Of a DNA stretch of 5,255 bases, positions 1 to 5,255 are shown one piece after another. The position numbers were made by a program, and so were the translations under genes. Source of the stretch: Mailhella sp. (GTDB lineage Bacteria; Desulfobacterota; Desulfovibrionia; Desulfovibrionales; Desulfovibrionaceae). The stretch lies in assembly GCA_017940105.1 (NCBI GenBank), contig JAGAZG010000240.1:1-5255 (forward strand). The letters run 5' to 3'. The notes under the pieces are model-generated. The model was not told the origin of the DNA, searched no databases, and saw only the letters and a list, made by a program, of their open reading frames with translations. How positions within the stretch are numbered: position 1 is the stretch's first letter; each line of letters starts with the position of its first letter.

Positions 1-77
1 CTTTTAATTTTCAAAAATATATGGCAGGCCTTAAAAGAGACTGCGTGTCCAACGTTGGGGTTATTTTATATAACTCA
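1..77. other. Intergenic stretch downstream of pgpA, no gene seen
   Basis: This AT-rich segment follows the pgpA stop codon and runs to the window edge. It contains a 10-base perfect palindrome (CCAACGTTGG, 49-58) and a 7-base inverted repeat (CTTTTAA at 1-7, TTAAAAG at 31-37). Neither forms a GC-rich stem followed by a T-run in the pgpA direction, so I do not call a terminator. A 26-codon open frame from ATG at 21 on the plus strand has no recognisable content. Confidence 0.5.
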
Positions 78-605
78 TTAAGATATTATAATTTGTATTA
101 GATATAGTGCAACGATTGCCTGTATTGCAGCAACCGCATCATCCAGCATGACTCCCCAACCGTTTTGCCACTGCTTGCCGGTATCAAACCATTTGGCCGG
201 AGGAATTTTTACGATATCAAAAAAGCGAAATGCGCCGAATGCAGCAAACTGCCATTCCCATATCGATGGAACAGTCAGAAGAACTGCCCACACAGCAAAG
301 ACTTCGTCAATAACGATGGAAGAATGATCGTGAACTCCTATGTCGTTACCAGTGGTCTCGCTTACCGCAACTCCTGCAAAAAAGCACACAATGATAAGGC
401 ATACCCATCCCAGCCAGGGAATAATATTTTCCAATGCCATGTATACAAGCAAAGCTGCAAGACTTCCCCAAGTGCCAGATGCTGGGCGTAAAACTCCAGC
501 CCCAAAAAATGTAGCTATCATATGGGATAATGAAGAAAAAGCGAATGCAAGTGTCATAGGCTTCTTATGGGTCGGACTATGGGATGAATATTTCTCAAAC
601 ATCAT
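78..605 (-). CDS. pgpA: Phosphatidylglycerophosphatase A (PgpA)
   Basis: This 175-residue inner-membrane enzyme removes the terminal phosphate of phosphatidylglycerophosphate to give phosphatidylglycerol, an anionic phospholipid. The family signatures are present in order: GAGVLRPASGTWGS (residues 35-48), the acidic DHSSIVIDE (93-101), FRFFDIVK (127-134) and GWGVMLDDAVAA (149-160). Hydrophobic segments lie at about 49-80, 102-128 and 160-174, and the length fits the family. I chose the first ATG because CGGAG lies 6 bases upstream; a second ATG follows directly and Met17 is a weaker alternative. Oddities are Ser in place of the usual Pro in the APGT motif, IPP after the FDIVK motif where KPxP is usual, and Ala where Gly often follows the IDE motif. 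The acidic residues expected to bind Mg2+ are intact, so it is probably active. It lies 33 bases after the DUF805 gene and could be co-transcribed with it. Confidence 0.93.
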   Translation of the reverse strand: MMFEKYSSHSPTHKKPMTLAFAFSSLSHMIATFFGAGVLRPASGTWGSLAALLVYMALENIIPWLGWVCLIIVCFFAGVAVSETTGNDIGVHDHSSIVIDEVFAVWAVLLTVPSIWEWQFAAFGAFRFFDIVKIPPAKWFDTGKQWQNGWGVMLDDAVAAIQAIVALYLIQIIIS

Positions 606-611
606 ATCTAA

Positions 612-616
612 CTCCG
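612..616 (-). promoter_or_regulatory. Ribosome binding site of pgpA
   Basis: CGGAG on the minus strand, 6 bases before the ATG at 605. It supports that start over the internal Met17 at 557, which has only AAGAAG-like sequence upstream. Confidence 0.6.
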
Positions 617-638
617 TTTTCAGCAGGATTCTTTGAAG

Positions 639-998
639 CTAAACGACTCCCGCGCTAATCCATATTGCAGGGCGTAACCCACCAAATACAACAAACAAAA
701 AAATACAAGCTGTCGATAATATAAACACCACTCCATGCCGCCCTCTATCCTGGAAACGCCGAAAAACTGCTGAAATGGCAGGCATTACCAGCAGGATAAA
801 CGTAGGAAAATTGCCATACCTTGAACTTCTGGATAATTTCAGATAGTTACCAAAAATACTATAATAATATATAACATACCATAATACTACAAAACTAATA
901 CAGATAAACAAACTATACCAAAACTCAGAACGACAAGCACGCCCATAGAATATACCATATTTTTGAAAATATATTTTTAACACTTCTTTAAATGCCAT
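639..998 (-). CDS. DUF805 family small membrane protein
   Basis: This 119-residue integral membrane protein belongs to DUF805, a widespread family without a firm function. The conserved N-terminal motif GRACRSEFW is at residues 19-27, preceded by the typical FQKYGIFYG. Hydrophobic segments are at about 26-49, 65-79 and 89-107. The second family motif appears as FRRFQDRGRHGV (79-90), where most members have RRLHD: the usual His is Gln. I start at 998 because this gives the normal family length and beginning. The frame stays open to a GTG at 1079, but those 27 extra codons are not DUF805-like and have no ribosome site. AAGAGG touches the ATG at 998 with no spacer, so initiation may be weak or use an upstream GAG. 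The gene is AT-rich (124 of 350 bases counted are G or C; 37 of 150 in the 5' part), unlike the neighbouring triad. Confidence 0.85.
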   Translation of the reverse strand: MAFKEVLKIYFQKYGIFYGRACRSEFWYSLFICISFVVLWYVIYYYSIFGNYLKLSRSSRYGNFPTFILLVMPAISAVFRRFQDRGRHGVVFILSTACIFLFVVFGGLRPAIWISAGVV

Positions 999-1133
999 CC
1001 TCTTGTACTCTATTTTTTTTATATACTTACAATCTACTCCATGGTAAAGGACGGAAGACATTTTTTGAATATGGTGCACCCTCTACAAAATTTTAACCAT
1101 TCCGCTCAACAAAAATGAAACCTCAGCCAATTT
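999..1133. other. AT-rich gap between kinase gene and DUF805 gene
   Basis: 135 bases separate the kinase stop codon from the preferred DUF805 start. I see no GC-rich stem with a T-run, so the end of the triad transcript is not marked by an obvious intrinsic terminator. The part nearest DUF805 is very AT-rich and holds the possible promoter listed separately. Confidence 0.5.
1020..1048 (-). promoter_or_regulatory. Possible sigma70-type promoter for the DUF805 gene
   Basis: On the minus strand TTTACC (1048-1043, 4 of 6 to TTGACA) and TATATA (1025-1020, 4 of 6 to TATAAT) are separated by exactly 17 bases. Transcription would start near 1013, about 15 bases before the ATG at 998, which agrees with that start and makes the GTG at 1079 untranslatable from this transcript. 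In such AT-rich DNA a match of this quality can arise by chance. Confidence 0.3.
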
Positions 1134-2618
1134 CTAATTAGAAACCAGTTGCACCACGATCAGTCGGCCTCCATCCGCAGTATCCAGCAAAATTTTCCTG
1201 CCGTCTGTCAGCTCTACATAGTCGCCTTTTTCGATCTTTTTGTCCGCATCCTTATCGTACAGGTTGTCAAGCCGGCGGTTAATGAGCACCCAGCGGCCCC
1301 TGAGGAAATGGAAGTCCCCAACCGGTTTCTTATCATCGGCGCTGATACGTTCATTCGGCACCACAAAGCGATTAGCGTGCCACTTATATAGGGATTGCTT
1401 GTCATATACCATAAGCCGGTAGTTTTCTGGCTTGAAAACACCTTTCTTGGGCGAATAGTACAGATTAAGCACGGGCAACTGACCATGAAATTCAGTTCCG
1501 CAAAACGGACAGCGAGGGCGACGGCTGTTATCAAACACGAACCATTTAGCTGGGCATTTTGGATTCTGGCACGGCTGCATCAAGTCGGTGGTCCGGATAA
1601 TCGCATCTTCCCATTCTGCTGCTGTGGGGCGCTTTGCCGGATCGTGAAGGCCATCGATAAACGCACGGTTGAATAGTTCTTTAAGATAGGGGCCGCATAT
1701 CGTATAAGGAAGCTTGCTGACGTCACCCTGCGGCAGTTCTGCAGGTGAAAGCTGATCGAATCTCGGACGGTTGGACTTGTCCGCAGGATGCTCAATGAAA
1801 AGAGCCCTCGACCCCATGGATAGTTCCTCATCCTTCTGTGGATCGTTCACGTCATGCACTTTGCCCCCTCGAAGTGGATGCCGATACAGCAGGTACATGT
1901 AGATGAGCACGGCCAAAGCGTGCCGGTCGGTCTTAATGCCGGGCAGACACTTGCCAGGATCACCAAGCTTGAGCGAGCGCGTAGCAAGAACTTCTGGAGC
2001 GATAAAATCTGGGGTACCGACCACGTCAGGAGGAAACTTGCCCGGCACAACCAGTCCATCGATATCTATAATAGACGCGCGTCCAGTCTGCGGATCAACG
2101 AGCACGTTTTTGTAGGAAAGGTCAGAATGTGCCAGCCCGGCGGCATGCATGCGTCGAACGGCCCGTGCGATCTGCAGGCACATGTGGAAATGGCTCAGCC
2201 ACGTGCCTTTCTGCTCAGGCTCCAGGAAACGGTTACGCAATTTTGCAGAGGCGAACCACTTCCCTTCTTTTTCCTTGCCTTTGAACTTTCCGCTTCCGAA
2301 ATAAAAATGCTTCTGGTATGTGGGGCATACAATACCAATTTTACCCTTTTCCTTCCACTCCACCATCATGGTCGGCCAGCAGAACAGGTTTTTCCAATAG
2401 TCGCCGCCCTCCTGTTCAAATATCCGAGTGCGGTACACTCCCGTAATATTCTGCAGTCGTTCCTTTGAATTGCTATCCTGTGGTTTGATGAAAAAGGCCA
2501 CAACATAGCTTTTGTCCGGACTGAAATACACTTCCTTCATAGCGCCGGAACCTATGACCTCGTCCACAAATTCCACAGGCGTTCCATCTGTGGCAGTAAG
2601 ATGTATCGTTTTGCTCAT
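1134..2618 (-). CDS. Ser/Thr protein kinase of TerY-P triad, YegI-like, with zinc ribbon and FHA-like tail
   Basis: This 494-residue protein is predicted to be a cytoplasmic kinase and the third gene of the vWA-phosphatase-kinase operon. The kinase domain spans about residues 12-340. Visible elements are the glycine-rich loop GSGAMKEVY (23-31), a probable ATP lysine at K45 (VVAFFIKP), the catalytic loop HSDLSYKN (164-171; D166, N171), the DFG-equivalent D185 in IIDIDG, APE at 208-210, and the subdomain XI arginine in KRPTAAE (330). The loop has Ser where most Ser/Thr kinases have Lys two residues after D166; I believe this is common in this kinase group. A zinc ribbon follows (C350, C355, C370, C373), then a beta-rich tail (383-494) resembling a divergent FHA domain. 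No membrane segment is seen. The ATG is one base after the phosphatase stop, with no clear ribosome site, so translation is probably coupled. E. coli YegI, paired with phosphatase PphC, is the nearest characterised relative I know. Confidence 0.9.
   Translation of the reverse strand: MSKTIHLTATDGTPVEFVDEVIGSGAMKEVYFSPDKSYVVAFFIKPQDSNSKERLQNITGVYRTRIFEQEGGDYWKNLFCWPTMMVEWKEKGKIGIVCPTYQKHFYFGSGKFKGKEKEGKWFASAKLRNRFLEPEQKGTWLSHFHMCLQIARAVRRMHAAGLAHSDLSYKNVLVDPQTGRASIIDIDGLVVPGKFPPDVVGTPDFIAPEVLATRSLKLGDPGKCLPGIKTDRHALAVLIYMYLLYRHPLRGGKVHDVNDPQKDEELSMGSRALFIEHPADKSNRPRFDQLSPAELPQGDVSKLPYTICGPYLKELFNRAFIDGLHDPAKRPTAAEWEDAIIRTTDLMQPCQNPKCPAKWFVFDNSRRPRCPFCGTEFHGQLPVLNLYYSPKKGVFKPENYRLMVYDKQSLYKWHANRFVVPNERISADDKKPVGDFHFLRGRWVLINRRLDNLYDKDADKKIEKGDYVELTDGRKILLDTADGGRLIVVQLVSN
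1500..1571 (-). other. Zinc-ribbon motif within kinase
   Basis: Four cysteines in the arrangement C-x4-C-x14-C-x2-C (residues 350, 355, 370, 373) lie directly after the kinase fold and before the FHA-like tail. The CPFCG knuckle is typical of a zinc ribbon; metal binding is inferred from the spacing. Confidence 0.75.
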
Positions 2619-2622
2619 GTTA
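2616..2622 (-). promoter_or_regulatory. Translational coupling junction, phosphatase to kinase
   Basis: The minus strand reads TAA, one C, then ATG, so the phosphatase stop and kinase start are one base apart. The 20 bases before the ATG contain no purine-rich ribosome site. Kinase translation therefore probably depends on ribosomes that have just finished the phosphatase. Confidence 0.6.
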
Positions 2623-4212
2623 ATGCAAAATGGCTATGGTTCTGTCATCGTGGTTGCCTGGAATCCTGAAATTCAGCCAGTCCAAGAGGCGCTGTGCCGC
2701 ATTATCGTCCGGTTCACTAAGCAGGGGGGCGATCTCACTCAAAAAATGCATCCAAGATTCGGTGGAATGAAGGGCAGCAGACGTTTCAAACCATGGGTCG
2801 GATACGCCGTCCGTCATCAGAAAGACAGCATCGAAGTCATCATAAAACTTCACCTTTACCCTTCTCATAAGCTCGCTGGAATCGCTGAACATGCCGCGCA
2901 TCGTGAGAAATCTTGTCTGCCCGCTGAACTCTCCTTCATCAGGCTTGCACAAAAGCTCAGCCTTGTCGCCGCACACTATGCCAATAGCTCCATCGCCGAT
3001 GCTGAAGGTGAGCACGGCCCAGCCAAAGTCGTATTTTTTGCACATGGCAAGCAACAGCGTTGTAGCAAAATGCTTTGAATCGCCCTGTCCGTACGGCTGG
3101 GCCAGCACCACACTCTCAATAGACTTGCGGGCTTCATAGGCGGCGTTGACCAGCATCTTATAAGCCGCATGGAACGCTGCTGTCTTGATTTTCAGTGCTT
3201 CCGCAGTGCCTGAAGCTGCCTTTTCCGGTACATTGTCCTTGCTTGCTTCCGTTACTGAAGATTCTGCTTGAGTAAATGTGCCCTCTTCTTCCTGAGAGGC
3301 GGCAAAGTCCGCTCCACTTAACGATGCCGTTTCTGACTCGTTTTTCGGGAAACATCCAGTAATCTTGTCTTGCACAGGCAAAGCGTCCATGCTTCTGGTG
3401 CCGTCCGCAGTAAGGGGAGGCTGCTGGATTGCAGTGCTGGCGCTTTGCCACGCTGTAAGAGCAGCGTCCAGCTCTGCCGCCCGGTCGGCAAGACTTATTT
3501 TACAAAATTCTACGGCTTCGTCACATGCAAGGCGAGATCCCTCGCGTGAAAACGCGGCTGATCCTGCACCATCGGCCACAGCCATGACGCACCATCCGCT
3601 TGGACTGTCATAGTACAACCGAAAATCGTCATCCCTTGGCCGACCGTCCTGGGCATGAGAGCGTCCGCGTCTGCTGGCTGCTATCATACGCAGCCCGTTT
3701 TCCATTCGCAGGCATAGGGAATCTGCATCAGGCTTGGCATAGGGAAGGTTCGGATCTGTAGGCATATCTTTCCATAATTCCCATGGATCGGGATTGACGG
3801 AAAGGTGGAAAACGCGCTTGGCCCTAGGCATGCCATCGACCCATCCCTCATAGGTGCATTGCAGCACGATATCTTTCTCTCCATGCGACGTAGGCGTCCC
3901 TTCAATGATCACGCTGTGATCCTGCATCGTCGCGCATAACCCAATCTCCTCCACTCCGACAAAACTGCATCCTGTTATCGATTCCGGCAGGATCATCTCA
4001 CAACGGTAGGGTTTGTTCTGGCTTGCATTGACAAAAGGAGTAGGAATGGTCTTGAGCTCATTTTCCACGATGGTATGCCTGTTCATACATTCCTCTGCAA
4101 AATCTTTAATCAGCTTTTTTTCTTTCCATTCCTCAAAGGCGTTGCCCAGCGATTCGGTGTACTGAGCGCCCGTCCATCTGTCTGCTATCATCCGTGCAAA
4201 CAAAGTTTCCAT
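2620..4212 (-). CDS. PP2C-type Ser/Thr phosphatase of TerY-P triad, PphC-like, with Ig-like region and disordered insert
   Basis: A 530-residue protein predicted to be a metal-dependent phosphatase acting on the partner kinase or its substrates. The PP2C catalytic motifs are complete: the GRSH...DDDF region (183-197), ADGAGS (213-218), FATTL (382-386), GDGAIG (406-411), TDGVSD (467-472) and HDDRT (521-525). The Asp residues that normally hold the two Mn2+/Mg2+ ions are therefore present. Between the second and third motifs is an insert (about 245-345) rich in Ala, Ser, Glu, Thr and Gln, probably disordered. Residues about 58-141, with IIEGTPTSHGE and LSVNPDPWELWKDMP, look like an Ig-type (He_PIG-like) beta domain. 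I start at 4212 because AAAGGGG lies 5 bases upstream and the ATG is one base after the vWA stop. The frame is open to a Met at 4464, but those 84 codons overlap the vWA zinc-binding region and are a shadow. Confidence 0.9.
   Translation of the reverse strand: METLFARMIADRWTGAQYTESLGNAFEEWKEKKLIKDFAEECMNRHTIVENELKTIPTPFVNASQNKPYRCEMILPESITGCSFVGVEEIGLCATMQDHSVIIEGTPTSHGEKDIVLQCTYEGWVDGMPRAKRVFHLSVNPDPWELWKDMPTDPNLPYAKPDADSLCLRMENGLRMIAASRRGRSHAQDGRPRDDDFRLYYDSPSGWCVMAVADGAGSAAFSREGSRLACDEAVEFCKISLADRAAELDAALTAWQSASTAIQQPPLTADGTRSMDALPVQDKITGCFPKNESETASLSGADFAASQEEEGTFTQAESSVTEASKDNVPEKAASGTAEALKIKTAAFHAAYKMLVNAAYEARKSIESVVLAQPYGQGDSKHFATTLLLAMCKKYDFGWAVLTFSIGDGAIGIVCGDKAELLCKPDEGEFSGQTRFLTMRGMFSDSSELMRRVKVKFYDDFDAVFLMTDGVSDPWFETSAALHSTESWMHFLSEIAPLLSEPDDNAAQRLLDWLNFRIPGNHDDRTIAILH
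3178..3465 (-). other. Low-complexity insert inside the PP2C domain
   Basis: This codes for residues about 250-345 of the phosphatase. It separates the DGAGS helix region from FATTL and is dominated by Ala, Ser, Thr, Glu and Gln with few hydrophobic clusters. The reading frame stays intact through it, so it is a real protein segment and not a frameshift scar. Confidence 0.65.
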
Positions 4213-4216
4213 GTCA
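4210..4216 (-). promoter_or_regulatory. Translational coupling junction, vWA to phosphatase
   Basis: The minus strand reads TGA, one C, then ATG. This is the same stop-C-ATG layout as at the phosphatase-kinase junction, but here a ribosome site is present just upstream. Confidence 0.6.
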
Positions 4217-5255
4217 GCCCCTTTCACGGGAAAGCTCAAAAGCCGAAGACGACTCGCCCAGTTCTCCCTGCATGCCGCACCATGGGCAAGGGGCATTGTC
4301 TTCGCCCCAGCAGAAAATTTTGCCGCAGCCGCTGCAGAAGACCAAGCCGAGCTGATTGCCACAGCATGGGCAGGTAGGAATTCCGACAAGGCTCCCGGAA
4401 CTGATGCTTGTCCAGGAATCTCCTTCTTCTGAAAATGCACGGTATTTTTCCTCATCGACGGCATACGCGCCTACAAGTTTGAACGTTGATTCGTCCATCT
4501 TCAGCCGACCAGGATGTTCCTGACCAAAGGAAAACCTAAGTTTCCTCGCGTATTTTATGAGGTACAGGCGCTTTGTTTCAGAACAGCGTCCCAAAAACAC
4601 TGCGACATTTACATCAATGCGGTTGCGTCTGGCGATATCAGCTTTCTCCAGATCAAAATTCCTGGATGCCATCGGAAGGACTTCTTCCCCTGAGCCTGTT
4701 CCAATGGAATGGCTCGTCGTCTTAATGGAATCCGTGATCCACTTGAAAAACGGACTGAAGGATTCACCTTCCTTGTCACTCAGCCGCAGCACATCATCGC
4801 AGCATCTGCCCAGCAGCCATGCGTCTGCTGTATCTCCAAGGCAAAACGCCGTCATAGTGCAGGATGAACGGTATCTTTCATTCCATTTCTTTACATAAGT
4901 TTCGGGATCATCTGTCGGAGGCCCGTCAGTGAAAAGGAAGACAAGGGGCTTCCAGTCTCCTTTGACCTCGATCGTAGTTTTCTTAACATTCTTATCCATG
5001 TCGCTCATGAGCAATTCCAGTGCGGCACCCAGTGAGGTGCCGCCTCCTACGGGCAGCTCCGGTGGATAAAAGGAATACAGTTCTGTGAGCGGGACAAGGA
5101 CCTTTGCCTTGCCAGCAAAGGCGATGACGGAGACATACACGGTCTCAAGCGCATGGGGATCACCGCGTAGTTCGCTGATGATGGAGCGCATACCGCGCTC
5201 CATCTGCAAAAGCGGCTCCCCTATCATGGATTCCGAAATATCAAGGACAAAATAC
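4214..5255 (-). CDS. vWA-domain protein of TerY/YegL type with TerY-C metal-binding domain (5' end outside window)
   Basis: The frame is open to the right edge, giving 346 residues plus stop; the gene start lies outside. The window begins with YFVLDISESM, so the first Met (5227) is the last residue of the MIDAS motif DxSxSM, not a start codon. The remaining MIDAS residues follow in GGGTSLG and FLFTDGPPTDD, so metal-ion binding is likely. The vWA domain covers about 200 residues and carries the TerY-family string GDWKPLVFLFTDG. It is followed by a beta-rich stretch (NVAVFLGRC, YLIKYARKLRF, LVGAYAVDEEKY) and a Cys-rich end with CPCC, CSGC, C and CPWC, matching the TerY-C metal-binding domain. 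The E. coli relative YegL is, from memory, shorter and without this tail. No signal peptide or membrane segment is visible. It is the first visible gene of the triad and probably scaffolds or senses for the kinase and phosphatase; that role is inferred. Confidence 0.9.
   Translation of the reverse strand, partial: YFVLDISESMIGEPLLQMERGMRSIISELRGDPHALETVYVSVIAFAGKAKVLVPLTELYSFYPPELPVGGGTSLGAALELLMSDMDKNVKKTTIEVKGDWKPLVFLFTDGPPTDDPETYVKKWNERYRSSCTMTAFCLGDTADAWLLGRCCDDVLRLSDKEGESFSPFFKWITDSIKTTSHSIGTGSGEEVLPMASRNFDLEKADIARRNRIDVNVAVFLGRCSETKRLYLIKYARKLRFSFGQEHPGRLKMDESTFKLVGAYAVDEEKYRAFSEEGDSWTSISSGSLVGIPTCPCCGNQLGLVFCSGCGKIFCWGEDNAPCPWCGMQGELGESSSAFELSRERG
4218..4224 (-). promoter_or_regulatory. 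Ribosome binding site of the phosphatase gene
   Basis: AAAGGGG on the minus strand, 5 bases before the ATG at 4212 and inside the last codons of the vWA gene. It decides the start in favour of 4212 over the upstream in-frame Met codons. Confidence 0.6.
4277..4372 (-). other. TerY-C cysteine cluster in vWA protein
   Basis: Eight cysteines occur in 32 residues: CPCC, then C-x2-C, a single C, and CPWC. The pairs can bind two zinc ions, as expected for the C-terminal domain of TerY-P vWA proteins. Metal binding is inferred from spacing only. Confidence 0.75.
5228..5242 (-). other. MIDAS metal-binding motif of vWA domain
   Basis: The codons for D-I-S-E-S form the DxSxS signature that binds a divalent ion in vWA domains. 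Its position just inside the window edge shows that only a short N-terminal segment of the protein, a strand of the fold plus the start, is missing. Confidence 0.85.

Noticed and set aside
1..37. Inverted repeat CTTTTAA/TTAAAAG as a terminator for pgpA
   Set aside because: The stem is AT-only apart from one pair, the loop is 23 bases and no T-run follows the distal arm.
49..58. Perfect palindrome CCAACGTTGG as an operator or terminator
   Set aside because: Single copy, no T-run, stem too short once a loop is allowed, and no neighbouring regulator; chance is sufficient.
165..636. Two overlapping plus-strand open frames of about 100 codons
   Set aside because: They are antisense to pgpA and their translations have no family features.
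1080..1133. Intrinsic terminator after the kinase gene
   Set aside because: No stem longer than three or four pairs could be drawn and the T-runs do not follow a GC-rich hairpin.
1854..2468. 204-codon open frame on the plus strand
   Set aside because: It is exactly antisense to the kinase catalytic domain, whose motifs are unmistakable on the minus strand. Its translation resembles no family and has no ribosome site context.
2512..3078. 188-codon open frame on the plus strand
   Set aside because: It crosses the kinase-phosphatase junction antisense to both, with no recognisable motif.
4213..4464. 84-codon upstream extension of the phosphatase frame to Met at 4464
   Set aside because: It lies wholly within the vWA gene, over its TerY-C cysteine region, is Ala-rich and low in complexity, and the internal ATG at 4212 has a good ribosome site one base after the vWA stop.
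5225..5227. Met at 5227 as start of the vWA gene
   Set aside because: The nine codons upstream to the window edge are open and encode the core strand and MIDAS motif (VLDISES), so the Met is internal.
1..5255. CRISPR array, tRNA, rRNA, insertion sequence or tandem repeats
   Set aside because: No repeated direct units, cloverleaf-like segments, transposase motifs or terminal inverted repeats were found on reading both strands.

Overview
The window (5255 bases) carries five genes, all on the minus strand, so the biological order runs from the right edge to the left. The two strongest taxonomic hints are a PgpA whose motifs (DHSSIVIDE, FRFFDIVK) resemble betaproteobacterial versions as I remember them, and a middling base composition (about 51% GC in a hand-counted kinase sample). 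A proteobacterium, possibly a Burkholderiales/Sutterellaceae relative, is my best guess with low confidence.

Right part (5255 down to 1134): a compact three-gene operon. First is a von Willebrand A (vWA) protein of the TerY/YegL type with a C-terminal Cys-rich TerY-C metal-binding domain, cut by the right edge. Second is a PP2C-type Ser/Thr phosphatase (PphC-like) with an extra N-terminal Ig-like region and a long disordered insert. Third is a Ser/Thr kinase (YegI-like) with a zinc ribbon and a divergent FHA-like tail. This is the known TerY-P triad (vWA + PP2C + kinase), a predicted phosphorylation switch linked by comparative genomics to stress and Ter-type systems; E. coli K-12 has a smaller relative in yegL/pphC/yegI. 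The two internal junctions have the same layout (stop codon, one C, then ATG), which suggests translational coupling and tightly set protein ratios. The kinase and phosphatase should act in opposition, with the vWA protein as metal-dependent scaffold or sensor.

Middle (1133 to 639): a 135-base AT-rich gap with a possible promoter, then a small AT-rich gene for a DUF805 membrane protein. Its composition (about 35% GC overall, about 25% in the 5' half) differs sharply from the triad.

Left part (605 to 1): pgpA, phosphatidylglycerophosphatase A, a phospholipid synthesis housekeeping gene, followed by 77 bases in which I see no gene or convincing terminator.

Three starts need care. The vWA gene continues past the right edge: its first in-window Met at 5227 lies inside the MIDAS motif. 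The phosphatase starts at 4212, not at the upstream Met at 4464. The DUF805 protein most likely starts at 998, not at the GTG at 1079. I find no wholly undescribed system; the notable parts are the unusual domain architectures of the triad proteins and the AT-rich DUF805 gene beside it.
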